Source of the DNA: Flavobacterium sp. KJJ
GTDB taxonomy: Bacteria > Bacteroidota > Bacteroidia > Flavobacteriales > Flavobacteriaceae
Direction: 5' to 3'
NCBI RefSeq assembly: GCF_000708595.2
Contig: NZ_JARP01000001.1
Coordinates: forward strand, 310,001-374,000
DNA: 64,000 bases
The number at the start of each line of letters is the position of its first letter. The first letter of the stretch is position 1. The notes beneath the pieces are model-generated. The model was not told the origin of the DNA. It was given only the letters and a program-made list of their open reading frames with translations, and did no database searches. The position numbers and the translations under genes are program-made. Positions 22,550 through 31,408 of this stretch are shown in pieces.

Positions 22550-24409
22550 TTAACCTTTTAACCACGCATTTTTAAGTTTTTCTTTTGACGCATCTGTAGC
22601 TTTAAAAGTTTCTGTTTCTTCGAATGGCAATTTTATATTTCCTTTTATAGTTTGCTCCACGCCGCCACGTTTAATTTTAAGTGTGATAGGATCATTGTCT
22701 TTCCAAGTTTCGCTTATCGTAATTAAATCATAAATATTAGCAACTGAATAAGGTGTGTTGTTTATAGAAACAATAATATCTCCACCTTTTAAATTTAATG
22801 CTTTGAAAAAATCATTTTGCTCAATATCAGAACGAACAACGATTTCTTTTGTTTGTTTATCAATAGAAATATATGGGGTTTGGCCTTTTAAGAAAATTGG
22901 ACCAGCTTTTTTCTCAGATGATTTTGTAACACCCACTTTAGCTAAATAAAAATCATAAGGAATTGGAGTTGTTCCAGCAACATATTTAGTTAAGAATTCT
23001 CCAACTTCTGGATATGTAAATTGTGTAATTTTAGCGAAAAGCTCATTATCGTTAAATGGTTTTTCAACACCATATTCAGTAGATAATTTGTGCATTAAAT
23101 CAAGAATTCCTCTTTCTCCGTTGCTTTTTTCTCTGATAATAATATCAATACACATTCCGATTAGAGCTCCTTTTTGATATACATTCAAGTATTGGTCTTT
23201 ATAAGGCTGTTCTAAAACATTTGCACTCATTTTTGTAAATGACATTGTATCATCTAAACTTTTTGACTGCTCAATTTTATCAGCAATACGAGTGTAAAAT
23301 GCAGCTTCATCAATTAAACCTTGATTAATTTGAAAAAGATTAGCAAAATATTCGGTTACACCTTCGTACATCCATAAATGCTCTGACATTTTTGGTGCAT
23401 TATAATCAAAATACTGAATTTCTTTTGCGTGAATTGTCAATGGTGTTACAATATGAAAGAACTCATGAGAAACAACATCTTTCATTGATTCTACCAATTT
23501 TTCTTTCGGCATAGATTCAGGCAAAACAACTGTTGTAGCTGTTGGGTGCTCTAATGCTCCAAAACCGTGAGCATCATCTTTTGCCATGCTTGATAAGTAC
23601 AATAGAACCGTATATTTTTTATTAGAATTTACTTTTCCTAAAAAGTTTTTCTGAGCCGTCATCATCGTTTTCATTTCTGGCGTAATACTTTCCGCAGTAA
23701 ATTTTCCTGTTGGAGAATATACAGCAATCAAAATATCCATTCCATTTACGTTGAAAGTAGTATAATCTGGCTTAGAGTACATAATTGGGTTTTCAACCAA
23801 AACAGCATATCGAGATGTAGTAAAAACATCACTTGTTTTGCTCGCATCTTCATCAGTCATTGAAGTTGCACCCCAAAGTGTGTCAGGATGTGTAATAGTA
23901 ACTTTATAAGGAACCTCTAACTTATCTTGAAAATATCCAACAAAACCATGCGTATTTACCATGAAGTTAACTCCCGCATTGATATTAGTTCCTGCAGGCG
24001 AAAATACATCGCCGCCGCCAAAACCGCCGCCTTTTTCAGTATCAAAAGTATCACCAACTAAATAGGTAATCTTTTTTAATGTTTTTGCATTTGAAATAGA
24101 CCATGAATTATCGTCAATTCTTTTTACGGTTAATTCATTTCCTTTAGCATCAAAAGCTTTAAAACCATCTGAATATTTACCATAATTGTCTGTAGAGTAA
24201 GTTCCAGGAACTGTTTTCGGTATACTGTAGATAATTTCGTCTGTTTTAATCGCTGGAGGCGTAACGGTTACCAAAACTTTGTCATCTTTTACATCGACAA
24301 GATTAATGTTTACATCTACGGTATTGCTCTTTGCTCCACCTGATGTACTACCAGTTTTACAGCTCCAAAGCGAGACTGCCAGAGCTAAAGTGTAAATTAT
24401 TTTTTTCAT
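22550..24409 (-). CDS. M61-family metallopeptidase, lipoprotein
   Basis: A 619-residue lipoprotein (SLWSCKTGS, Cys near residue 17). It has an N-terminal beta domain typical of M61 glycyl aminopeptidases and the zinc site HEFFH near residue 315, with the third ligand in 'WMYEGVTEYFANL' near 345. A C-terminal PDZ domain spans about 500-590 (FKALNLKGGDIIVSINNTPYSV). The family cleaves N-terminal Gly or Ala peptides; this one acts on the periplasmic or surface side of a membrane. Gly-rich segments (KGGGFGGGDVF) occur near residue 125. Monocistronic, ending at a bidirectional terminator. Confidence 0.92.
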   Translation of the reverse strand: MKKIIYTLALAVSLWSCKTGSTSGGAKSNTVDVNINLVDVKDDKVLVTVTPPAIKTDEIIYSIPKTVPGTYSTDNYGKYSDGFKAFDAKGNELTVKRIDDNSWSISNAKTLKKITYLVGDTFDTEKGGGFGGGDVFSPAGTNINAGVNFMVNTHGFVGYFQDKLEVPYKVTITHPDTLWGATSMTDEDASKTSDVFTTSRYAVLVENPIMYSKPDYTTFNVNGMDILIAVYSPTGKFTAESITPEMKTMMTAQKNFLGKVNSNKKYTVLLYLSSMAKDDAHGFGALEHPTATTVVLPESMPKEKLVESMKDVVSHEFFHIVTPLTIHAKEIQYFDYNAPKMSEHLWMYEGVTEYFANLFQINQGLIDEAAFYTRIADKIEQSKSLDDTMSFTKMSANVLEQPYKDQYLNVYQKGALIGMCIDIIIREKSNGERGILDLMHKLSTEYGVEKPFNDNELFAKITQFTYPEVGEFLTKYVAGTTPIPYDFYLAKVGVTKSSEKKAGPIFLKGQTPYISIDKQTKEIVVRSDIEQNDFFKALNLKGGDIIVSINNTPYSVANIYDLITISETWKDNDPITLKIKRGGVEQTIKGNIKLPFEETETFKATDASKEKLKNAWLKG

Positions 24410-24475
24410 TTGTTTGCGTTTAGTTATGTGTATTTGACTGACATATTATCAAAATGTTACAGTCTATGTATAAAT

Positions 24476-24503
24476 ATAAAAAAAACTCCTGAAAATCAGG
24501 AGC
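24476..24503 (-). terminator. Terminator of DUF2805-like gene
   Basis: CTCCTGA/TCAGGAG stem (24486-24492 with 24496-24502) followed on the minus strand by a T-run. Confidence 0.85.
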
Positions 24504-24509
24504 TTTGTT

Positions 24510-24788
24510 TTAGTCTAGTTTGTTTTTTATATAATATTTTCCGTCCAAATCTTCATCAAAATCATCTATTTTAACTGGTTTTGGCTTTGGTTTATTTGCA
24601 ATGGCCTTTTTTTTCCACATCTCAAATTTTTCTAGAGGCATTTTCTTCTTCATGATTTCCAGAACTTCTTTTTCTGCCAATCCAAATTCTTTTTTTATAA
24701 TTTCAAATGGATTTCTTTCTTCTAAAGCTAGAGAAACAAGTTTTTCAGTTTGTTCCCAATTCAATTCTTTGCGGTTACTCTTTTTCAT
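24510..24788 (-). CDS. DUF2805 / TIGR03643 family protein
   Basis: A 92-residue basic protein with the family core 'NWEQTEKLVSLALEERNPFEIIKKEFGLAEKEVLEIMKKKM' and 'EKFEMWKKK', an HTH-like helical region. A Lys/Pro-rich linker and an acidic tail (DDFDEDLDGKYYI) follow. The family is found in marine and flavobacterial genomes, often near photolyase genes, but its function is not established. No photolyase is near here. Confidence 0.82.
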   Translation of the reverse strand: MKKSNRKELNWEQTEKLVSLALEERNPFEIIKKEFGLAEKEVLEIMKKKMPLEKFEMWKKKAIANKPKPKPVKIDDFDEDLDGKYYIKNKLD

Positions 24789-24909
24789 CTCGTGAAAATT
24801 AATTCAAAATAGAGGGTTAATGATTTATAGATTGATTTTCATTTTATATATCAATATTAATAAAAAAAATAATTAGTTGGTTCGATCAAGTATGTTTTTT
24901 TTACTGATT

Positions 24910-25746
24910 TTAAATGTTTTTTGCAGATCTTGATTTTTGAAACGGAATTTTTAATAAATTTTTCAATTTATTGTTTTCTTCGGGCGTCATATGTGTATCT
25001 ACGCCATAAATTATTTCTTCTTTTGGCAAGGTTGTAAAAGTGCCAAAAAGACGGTCCCAAAATGAAAAAATGTTCCCATAATTACTATCTGTATAAGGCA
25101 GTACATAATGATGATGTACCTTATGCATATTAGGAGAAACTATAAAGTAACTCAGTATTACGTCAAGTTTATTTGGCATCGAAATATTAGCATGATTAAA
25201 TTGGGAAGCAATGACAGATAAAGATTGATAAAGAAAGACCATCCACATTGGAGTGCCAACGATTAAAACTCCTGCTGTGGTAAAAATAAAACGAATAATA
25301 CTTTCTCCAGGATGATGTCTGTTCGCACTTGTGGTATCAATCCAAGTATCTGTATGATGAATAAGATGAAATCGCCATAAAAATTTCACTTTGTGCTGTA
25401 CAAAATGGGCTAGGTAAGCTCCTATTAAGTCTAATAAAAGCAAGCCAATAATAGTATAAAGCCAAATAGGAATTTTAGGAAGCCATTGCAGTATTCCAAA
25501 ATGATTCTCAGTTGTCCAGCTGGCCATCTTAATTAATATGAAAGCCAAAATAAAATTGACGATTATAGTGGTAATGGTAAAGAAAATATTGATTCCGGCG
25601 TGATGCCATTTTCTATATTGCATCTGAAATAACGGAAAGGTGTTTTCTATTATCCAAAAGATTGTAATTCCTCCTACCAAAATTAAACTTCGATGTGATG
25701 AGGGAATCGTGCTGAAATAATTAATAATCTCATTCATAGTAAACAT
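24910..25746 (-). CDS. Fatty acid hydroxylase / sterol desaturase family protein
   Basis: A 278-residue integral membrane protein with about five hydrophobic segments and the histidine-box pattern of di-iron hydroxylases: HFVQHKVKFLWRFHLIHH near residues 114-131, ANRHH near 141, and HKVHHHYVLPYTDSNYG near 208-224. The family uses oxygen to hydroxylate or desaturate lipids; the substrate is unknown (sterols are not usual in this phylum, so a carotenoid, sphingolipid or fatty acid is likelier). A second start three codons downstream (MNEII) is possible. Confidence 0.87.
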   Translation of the reverse strand: MFTMNEIINYFSTIPSSHRSLILVGGITIFWIIENTFPLFQMQYRKWHHAGINIFFTITTIIVNFILAFILIKMASWTTENHFGILQWLPKIPIWLYTIIGLLLLDLIGAYLAHFVQHKVKFLWRFHLIHHTDTWIDTTSANRHHPGESIIRFIFTTAGVLIVGTPMWMVFLYQSLSVIASQFNHANISMPNKLDVILSYFIVSPNMHKVHHHYVLPYTDSNYGNIFSFWDRLFGTFTTLPKEEIIYGVDTHMTPEENNKLKNLLKIPFQKSRSAKNI

Positions 25747-25813
25747 TAATTTTAAGTAATAATAATGTTTTCTGAGTTTTTAAATCAGCAATACATTTAG
25801 GTATTGAAATAAA

Positions 25814-25853
25814 AAAAGAGAAAATCAAATATAAATATAAGATTTTCTCTTTT
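25814..25853 (-). terminator. Terminator of the aquaporin/GlsB block
   Basis: Perfect 13-bp stem (25814-25826 with 25841-25853) with an A-run that gives T on the minus strand. Confidence 0.8.
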
Positions 25854-25877
25854 CAGAATATAGTATTAGTGAAATAT

Positions 25878-26120
25878 TTACGCTTTTTTGATTAGGCTAA
25901 TTATAAATAATAAAACCCAGGCACCCCCAGCAGCAATTAGAATTTGCCACAAAAGTCCGCCACCTCCGATGCCTAATTTTCTAGCAATCCAGCCACCAGC
26001 AATTCCACCAATAATACCAACAATGATATTACCAATTAGTCCAAAACCCGCACCTTTCCATATTTGCCCTGCTAGCCATCCAGAAATTGCTCCAATAAGT
26101 AAGAAATATAAAAATCCCAT
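25878..26120 (-). CDS. GlsB/YeaQ/YmgE-family membrane protein
   Basis: An 80-residue, strongly hydrophobic, Gly-rich protein (LLIGAISGWLAGQIWKGAGFGLIGNIIVGIIGGIAGGW) of the transglycosylase-associated family (PF04226), with three membrane segments. Relatives are stress-induced small inner-membrane proteins of unclear function. It lies 31 bp downstream of the aquaporin gene on the same strand, so cotranscription in an osmotic or envelope-stress setting is plausible. Confidence 0.9.
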   Translation of the reverse strand: MGFLYFLLIGAISGWLAGQIWKGAGFGLIGNIIVGIIGGIAGGWIARKLGIGGGGLLWQILIAAGGAWVLLFIISLIKKA

Positions 26121-26151
26121 ATTTTACTATTTAATTATTTTTTTGCTTTTG

Positions 26152-26859
26152 TTATGCTTCTGCATGATTTTGAAGCAACGTCTTATATATAAATCCAGCG
26201 GCTATAGCTCCTAAAATTGGTGCTGCCCAGAACAGCCAAACTTGTGAAAGCGGACCTCCACCAACAAAAATTGCCTGAGATAATGATCTAGCAGGATTTA
26301 CAGAAGTATTTGTAATTGGAATACTGATTAAGTGAATTAAAGTTAAAGCCAAACCAATTGCAATACCAGCGAATCTTCCGTTTGCAAATTTATCAGTAGC
26401 TCCTAAAATAATCAATAAGAAAAATAATGTCAATACAAACTCAGCAATAAATGCTGATTCTAATGAGTAACCATCTGGCGAAAATGCGCCAAAACCATTA
26501 GAAGCAAAAGCTCCCGCTTTAGTATTGTCTATTGCGAAACCAGCTTTTCCTGAGGCAATAGTGTATAAAGTTCCTGCTGCAGCGATTGCACCAATACATT
26601 GTGCAATAATGTAAGGTATAAGAGCCTTTGCTGGAAATCTACCGCCAGCCCATAATCCAAATGAAACTGCTGGATTAAAATGTCCGCCAGAAATATGTCC
26701 AACAGCATAAGCCATCGTTAATACGGTTAAACCAAATGCTAGGGCAACACCAGCAAAACCAATACCTAATTCAGGAAATCCAGCTGCAAAAATTGCGCTT
26801 CCACAACCTCCGAATACCAGCCAGTAGGTACCGAAAAATTCTGCAAATAATTTTTTCAT
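26152..26859 (-). CDS. aqpZ: Aquaporin Z
   Basis: A 235-residue MIP-family channel with six membrane helices and both NPA motifs: [15 protein letters not shown] near residues 55-69 and [13 protein letters not shown] near 182-194. The selectivity-filter Arg (NPAR) and a His typical of water-selective AqpZ ([11 protein letters not shown]) are present. It carries water across the inner membrane. It sits between a DoxX gene upstream (10-bp gap) and a GlsB gene downstream, probably one transcript of small membrane proteins. Confidence 0.94.
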   Translation of the reverse strand: MKKLFAEFFGTYWLVFGGCGSAIFAAGFPELGIGFAGVALAFGLTVLTMAYAVGHISGGHFNPAVSFGLWAGGRFPAKALIPYIIAQCIGAIAAAGTLYTIASGKAGFAIDNTKAGAFASNGFGAFSPDGYSLESAFIAEFVLTLFFLLIILGATDKFANGRFAGIAIGLALTLIHLISIPITNTSVNPARSLSQAIFVGGGPLSQVWLFWAAPILGAIAAGFIYKTLLQNHAEA

Positions 26860-26869
26860 AATAAATAAT

Positions 26870-27238
26870 TTAATGGTTAAAGTTGAATGTATATTGGTAA
26901 GCCCAAAAAATCAACAAAATTTGTAAGGGCAAACGTACAAATAAAATCCATTTAGGCAAGCCGAAACTTGCTTTTTTATTTTGATACATGAATAAATTGG
27001 CAGGAAAAATGGCAAGTAGCAATGCTATTAAGCCCCACGCGGCGAATATTGAGGTAAAAGGAATTGTTAGGAGTATGCCTAGTATTATTTCAGCAGCTCC
27101 ACTTAAGGTATTAATTAATTTGGGGTTTTTGAACGCTGGAGGAATGATTCTTATATACATTCCAGGGTTTCTAAAATGATTAATTCCGGCAATTATGTAA
27201 AGAAAAGCCATTAAATACAAATGCCAAGGTAAATTCAT
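26870..27238 (-). CDS. DoxX-family membrane protein
   Basis: A 122-residue protein with four membrane helices and the DoxX-like start '[28 protein letters not shown]', then '[16 protein letters not shown]' and '[22 protein letters not shown]'. The DoxX fold is a small quinone-linked or redox membrane family, usually unassigned. First gene of the probable doxX-aqpZ-glsB unit. Confidence 0.85.
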   Translation of the reverse strand: MNLPWHLYLMAFLYIIAGINHFRNPGMYIRIIPPAFKNPKLINTLSGAAEIILGILLTIPFTSIFAAWGLIALLLAIFPANLFMYQNKKASFGLPKWILFVRLPLQILLIFWAYQYTFNFNH

Positions 27239-27325
27239 GATATCTTATTGTTTATCACGAAATTATAAAAAAATTAACAATTATTGCTTTTTGCATTCTT
27301 TTTTTTAATGGTCTTCGAAAATGAG

Positions 27326-28222
27326 TTACTTTTTAGTCTTAAAGTTTACATTCATAATAATTATAGCAAGAATAATTAATACAATTCCAACCCATTGTAA
27401 AAAGATAACTTTTTCATTTAAAAGAATATATGCCATCATAACTGAAACAGGAAGTTCAAGTGCAGAAACAATACTTCCTAAACCAATTCCCGTTAAAGGA
27501 AAACCAGCGTTCATAAGCATTGGCGGAATTATGGTTCCAAATAGAGATAAAACGATTCCCCATTTCATGAAAATTTCCAGATTAAAAGGTGTAACCTGAG
27601 TAGCAAATGCAAATGAAAACACGATTATAGCACCGCCTAAAAGCATATATAAACTGCGTTGAGCAGATGAAATTTCGGTAGCGACACGATTTGCAGTAAA
27701 CATAGTAGTTGTAAAAGACGCTGCAGCCATTATGCCCCAAGCAATTCCTCGCCAGTCTAATTTTATGTCGTTATTAATAATATTAGTTGCCAAGACTGTT
27801 CCTAAAAGAACGATAAATACAGCAATTACTTTTTGTTTAGAAGGCAGTTTTTTCTCCAAAATCATTTCAAGAAGAACACCCATCCAAACGGTTTGCATTA
27901 ATAAAACGATTCCAATAGATACAGGAATAAATTTTACAGCCAAATAATAAAATAAGCTGGTCATTCCTAATGAAGTTCCGGCAAGCATTAAATTGAATAT
28001 GTTTTTTGATGTAGCTTTTACAACATTTTCTTTATGTTTTATCTTTTGGAAAGTATTGATCAGTAAAATTCCAATTATTCCCAGAACAAATTGAGATGTC
28101 GTTACTTCTGCAGTGGTATATCCTTCAGCGTAAGCCATTTTTACAAAAGTGGCTAACATTCCGTAAGTTGTAGCTCCTAAAGCAACTAAAAACACTCCTT
28201 TTAATACGTTATTTTGTGACAT
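27326..28222 (-). CDS. EamA/DMT-family transporter
   Basis: A 298-residue protein with ten membrane helices as two EamA repeats (residues 8-140 and 152-290). Signatures include 'LGATTYGMLATFVKMAYAEGYTTAEVT', 'ALELPVSVMMAYILLNEKVIFLQWVGIVLI' and a charged C-tail (NFKTKK). The family exports amino acids, nucleosides or other metabolites; the substrate cannot be told from sequence. Monocistronic. Confidence 0.9.
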   Translation of the reverse strand: MSQNNVLKGVFLVALGATTYGMLATFVKMAYAEGYTTAEVTTSQFVLGIIGILLINTFQKIKHKENVVKATSKNIFNLMLAGTSLGMTSLFYYLAVKFIPVSIGIVLLMQTVWMGVLLEMILEKKLPSKQKVIAVFIVLLGTVLATNIINNDIKLDWRGIAWGIMAAASFTTTMFTANRVATEISSAQRSLYMLLGGAIIVFSFAFATQVTPFNLEIFMKWGIVLSLFGTIIPPMLMNAGFPLTGIGLGSIVSALELPVSVMMAYILLNEKVIFLQWVGIVLIILAIIIMNVNFKTKK

Positions 28223-28383
28223 CTTAACTTATTTGTTTTAAAAATTCAAGCCGGCAAAGGTAAGTTATTTTCTTTAGGATTTAATAATAAATCATCTTAA
28301 ACGTTATTATTAGTGAAGCTGAGTGTCTTGGTTAATGTTTAAAATTGATGATTTGATAGAAATAAAGAAAACTAAATTAAAGC

Positions 28384-28416
28384 AAAAAAAGCCATCAAAT
28401 TTTATATTTGATGGCT
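28384..28416 (-). terminator. Terminator of the isomerase cluster
   Basis: GCCATCAAAT/ATTTGATGGC stem (28391-28400 with 28406-28415), followed on the minus strand by seven T. Confidence 0.9.
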
Positions 28417-28446
28417 TTGAGTATTTTTAAAACGAATCAGAATCAA

Positions 28447-29577
28447 TTACTTCGTAGGCTGATTTGTATACGTTTCAATTTCAAATATTAAAGTTGTATT
28501 GGGCGGAATTACACCTCCAGCACCTTTTTCTCCATAAGCTAAATTTGATGGAAGAAAGAAAATGGCTTTTTCTCCGTCAGTCATCATATCTAAGGCTTCA
28601 ATAAAACCAGGAATCATCCCGTCTTTTTTACCAACTGCAAAAGGAAAAGCTTTGTATCCGCCTTGCGCATCTCTATTAGCATCGTATTTACCGTATGCTT
28701 TTGCTACGCTAGACATACTGCTGTCAAAAAGATTTCCATCTTCAAAATAACCTGCATAGTGAAAATAAATAGTAGATCCTTCAGCACCTTTTACTCCAGT
28801 ACCTTTTTGTGTAACTACGTATTTTAAACCAGATGCAGTAGTTGTTGCTTTTGCTTTAGTTGCAGCAAAATATGCAGCTTTATCCTTAACTACTTTTTGA
28901 CCTTCTAATTTTTTAGCTTCTTGTTTTTTTACATCATCATTAAAAACTTTAACAGCATCAAATTTTTTAGCAGCTGCACCTTTTCGAGTGATGGTAATTT
29001 TTGTCATAATATCATCCTGAACAATTTTATTTACATTGTCCATTCCTGAAACTACATGACCAAAAATAGTATGTTTTCCGTTCAGCCATGGTGTGTCTTT
29101 ATGTGTGATAAAGAATTGACTTCCGTTTGTTGCAGGACCTGAATTTGCCATTGCCAAAACACCGCCTTTTTCGAATTTTAATTCTTCAACAAATTCATCT
29201 TTAAATGAATAACCAGGACCGCCAGAACCATTTCCGTCAGGATCACCGCCTTGAATCATAAAATCATTGATCACTCTGTGAAATTTTAAGCCGTCATAAA
29301 AAGGTTTTCCTTTTAATTTTTCAACTTTTACATAAGGATTTTTTCCTTCTGCCAAAGTAATAAAATTGGCAACTGTTACAGGAGCTTTTACATATTCTAA
29401 AGAAACTACTATATCTCCCTTTGTTGTTGAAATAGTAGCAAAAATACCATCATTAGGATCTGTTTTTGCAACTGTTTTTACTGCTGTTGCTTTTGGTTTT
29501 GCAACAGGTTTTTTTGTCGTTTGTGCCTGTAAATTTACAACAGCCAGACAGAATAAAAATAGAAATTTAAACTTCAT
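28447..29577 (-). CDS. Secreted peptidyl-prolyl isomerase, cyclophilin plus FKBP
   Basis: A 376-residue exported protein (signal to about residue 19, NLQAQ) with an Ala/Lys/Pro linker. A cyclophilin domain spans about 45-205 (FHRVINDFMIQGGDPDGNG, GVLAMANSGPATNGSQFFIT, WLNGKHTIFGHV). An FKBP domain spans about 245-372 (GSTIYFHYAGYFEDGNLFDSS, GMIPGFIEALDMMTDGEKAIFFLPSNLAYG). Each half is a complete proline isomerase, so it is a two-family PPIase likely folding envelope proteins. The next gene upstream encodes a lipidated paralog. Confidence 0.93.
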   Translation of the reverse strand: MKFKFLFLFCLAVVNLQAQTTKKPVAKPKATAVKTVAKTDPNDGIFATISTTKGDIVVSLEYVKAPVTVANFITLAEGKNPYVKVEKLKGKPFYDGLKFHRVINDFMIQGGDPDGNGSGGPGYSFKDEFVEELKFEKGGVLAMANSGPATNGSQFFITHKDTPWLNGKHTIFGHVVSGMDNVNKIVQDDIMTKITITRKGAAAKKFDAVKVFNDDVKKQEAKKLEGQKVVKDKAAYFAATKAKATTTASGLKYVVTQKGTGVKGAEGSTIYFHYAGYFEDGNLFDSSMSSVAKAYGKYDANRDAQGGYKAFPFAVGKKDGMIPGFIEALDMMTDGEKAIFFLPSNLAYGEKGAGGVIPPNTTLIFEIETYTNQPTK

Positions 29578-29609
29578 TTTGTTTCGAATTTATGTCTATG
29601 ATATAATTA

Positions 29610-30686
29610 TTATTGTGGTTTTTCTAATAATTGAATTTCGAAAATAATATTAGCGTTTGGCGGAATAACTCCTCCGGCTCCAGTTGCTCCATAAGCTAAG
29701 TGAGATGGAATAAAAATTACTGCCTTATCTCCAAAAGATAATTGCTCAATTCCTTCAATAAATCCGGGAATCATTCCATCTTTACGTCCTGCTTGAAAAG
29801 GAATTGGCTGATATTGTTTTGCTTCAGCTCTTGCTGCATCAAATTTTCCAAACGTTTTTGCTACGTCTTCTAAGCTAGTATCAAATAAGGTTCCATCTTC
29901 AAGAAAACCTGCATAATGAATATATATTTGAGTTCCGATAGCTGGTTTTTTACCAGATCCTTTTTCTGTAACTACAAATTCTAAACCAGAATTTGTTTTA
30001 GTAGCTTTTGCTTTTAAAGTTGCATAATACGCTACTTTCTCTTTTTGAACTCCAGCGAATTTGCTTTTTTCTTTTTCAATTTCTGAAAAATAATCGTGAA
30101 ATACTTTTACAGCGTCAAACTTTTTAGCAGCTTCACCATTTCTGACAATAGTTACAGAAACTATCGTATCGCCTTGTTTTACTTGATTTACTACTTCTTG
30201 ACCTTTTTCAACTACATGACCAAAAATTGTATGTTTTCCGTCTAGCCAAGGAGTCTCAACGTGAGTAATAAAAAATTGGCTGCTGTTTGTTCCAGGACCG
30301 TTGTTTGCCATTGCCAGAACACCAGCTTTGTCAAATTTTAAATCGGTGATTTCGTCTTTAAATTTATATCCAGTATCTCCAGAACCAGTTCCTTCAGGAT
30401 CTCCAGTTTGAATCATGAATTCTTCAATAACTCTATGGAATTTTAATCCGTCATAAAAAGGTTTCCCTTTAAGGTATTCTTTAGTTACAAATTCGTTTTT
30501 ACCTTCTGCCAAGGTTACAAAATTGGCTACAGTAATTGGGGCTTTTTTATAATCTAACTCAACAATAATGTGCCCTTTATTAGTTTCAATATCGGCATAT
30601 AAACCATCAGGCAAGTTGCTATGTTCGTCTTTACAAGAATAAAATGAGGTAACGGCTAGTAGTAATAATAAAATACTCTTTTTCAT
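29610..30686 (-). CDS. Lipoprotein peptidyl-prolyl isomerase, cyclophilin plus FKBP
   Basis: A 358-residue paralog of the gene downstream, with the same cyclophilin-FKBP order but a lipoprotein signal (SFYSCKDEH, Cys near residue 18) instead of a soluble one. Cyclophilin: FHRVIEEFMIQTGDPEGTG, GVLAMANNGPGTNSSQFFIT. FKBP: GTQIYIHYAGFLEDGTLFDTS, GMIPGFIEGIEQLSFGDKAVIFIPSHLAYG. It would act anchored to a membrane. It follows gldI by 13 bp on the same strand. Confidence 0.93.
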   Translation of the reverse strand: MKKSILLLLLAVTSFYSCKDEHSNLPDGLYADIETNKGHIIVELDYKKAPITVANFVTLAEGKNEFVTKEYLKGKPFYDGLKFHRVIEEFMIQTGDPEGTGSGDTGYKFKDEITDLKFDKAGVLAMANNGPGTNSSQFFITHVETPWLDGKHTIFGHVVEKGQEVVNQVKQGDTIVSVTIVRNGEAAKKFDAVKVFHDYFSEIEKEKSKFAGVQKEKVAYYATLKAKATKTNSGLEFVVTEKGSGKKPAIGTQIYIHYAGFLEDGTLFDTSLEDVAKTFGKFDAARAEAKQYQPIPFQAGRKDGMIPGFIEGIEQLSFGDKAVIFIPSHLAYGATGAGGVIPPNANIIFEIQLLEKPQ

Positions 30687-30699
30687 TTTTAATGTTTTG

Positions 30700-31404
30700 T
30701 TATGGGTTTATTGTATCTTTTTTAGTTGGAACTGCTGGCTTTGCAGCTGCAGGTTTTGGCGTTGCAGGTTTTGGAGTTTGTCCAGCCACTGCGGGTGTTA
30801 CTGCTGTTGCAGTTTGTGGAGTTGTGCCTGCTGAAGGTGCCGTCGTTGGAGCTGCTGGATCTGGTACAAAATTACGAAGTGTAACAGTACACATTAAAGA
30901 CTCGTTCGGGCCAATTTTGTTATTGTCTCCATGATATCCGTATGCAATATGCGATGGAAATAAGAATGTTACGGTTTCGTTTTTATGCATAAACTTAATA
31001 CCGTCTCGCAATCCCATCATAATATCTTGTTTGTCTACATAATAGGTTTGTGGTCCAAGATCAGCTTCAGAATAAATAATTTTTCCGCTTATATCTTTTA
31101 CTTCTAAATTGAAATATGCAATATCGCCTTTATGCGGAGTTTGAGTCTCGGCTGTATTTCGCTCATCATATGAAAACCAATATCCTTTTCTTGTAGCATA
31201 ATATTTTACCTTCGGATTGCTTTTGATGATTTTTTTGATGACATCCTCTTCATTAGCAACTAATTTTTTATTTCGGTCAGCCGATTTCTTCATGAAAGTA
31301 CCTGAAGCTCTCGAAAGAGGTCTTCTTGCTTCTTCGTGTTGTTTGCAGCTAATAAGCAAAACACTAAAAAGAAGGCTGTACAAGCTTAATTTTAAGTAAT
31401 TCAT
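30700..31404 (-). CDS. gldI: Gliding-motility-associated FKBP lipoprotein GldI
   Basis: A 234-residue lipoprotein (LLISCKQHEEARRP, Cys near residue 20). The mature N-terminus 'HEEARRPLSRASGTFMKKS' and the FKBP domain (KKGYWFSY-like start at 'ATRKGYWFSYDER', 'DIMMGLRDGIKFMHKNETVTFLFPSHIAYGYHGD') match GldI, a PPIase needed for gliding and type IX secretion in Flavobacterium. A Pro/Ala/Thr-rich tail of about 50 residues (TPKPATPKPAAAKPA) follows the FKBP domain and looks disordered. First of three PPIase genes in a row. Confidence 0.88.
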   Translation of the reverse strand: MNYLKLSLYSLLFSVLLISCKQHEEARRPLSRASGTFMKKSADRNKKLVANEEDVIKKIIKSNPKVKYYATRKGYWFSYDERNTAETQTPHKGDIAYFNLEVKDISGKIIYSEADLGPQTYYVDKQDIMMGLRDGIKFMHKNETVTFLFPSHIAYGYHGDNNKIGPNESLMCTVTLRNFVPDPAAPTTAPSAGTTPQTATAVTPAVAGQTPKPATPKPAAAKPAVPTKKDTINP

Positions 31405-31408
31405 TCGG

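Noticed and set aside
25888..26214. Plus-strand frame opposite glsB and the end of aqpZ
   Set aside because: Pro/Ile-rich translation mirrors Gly-rich genes on the other strand; no promoter or family.
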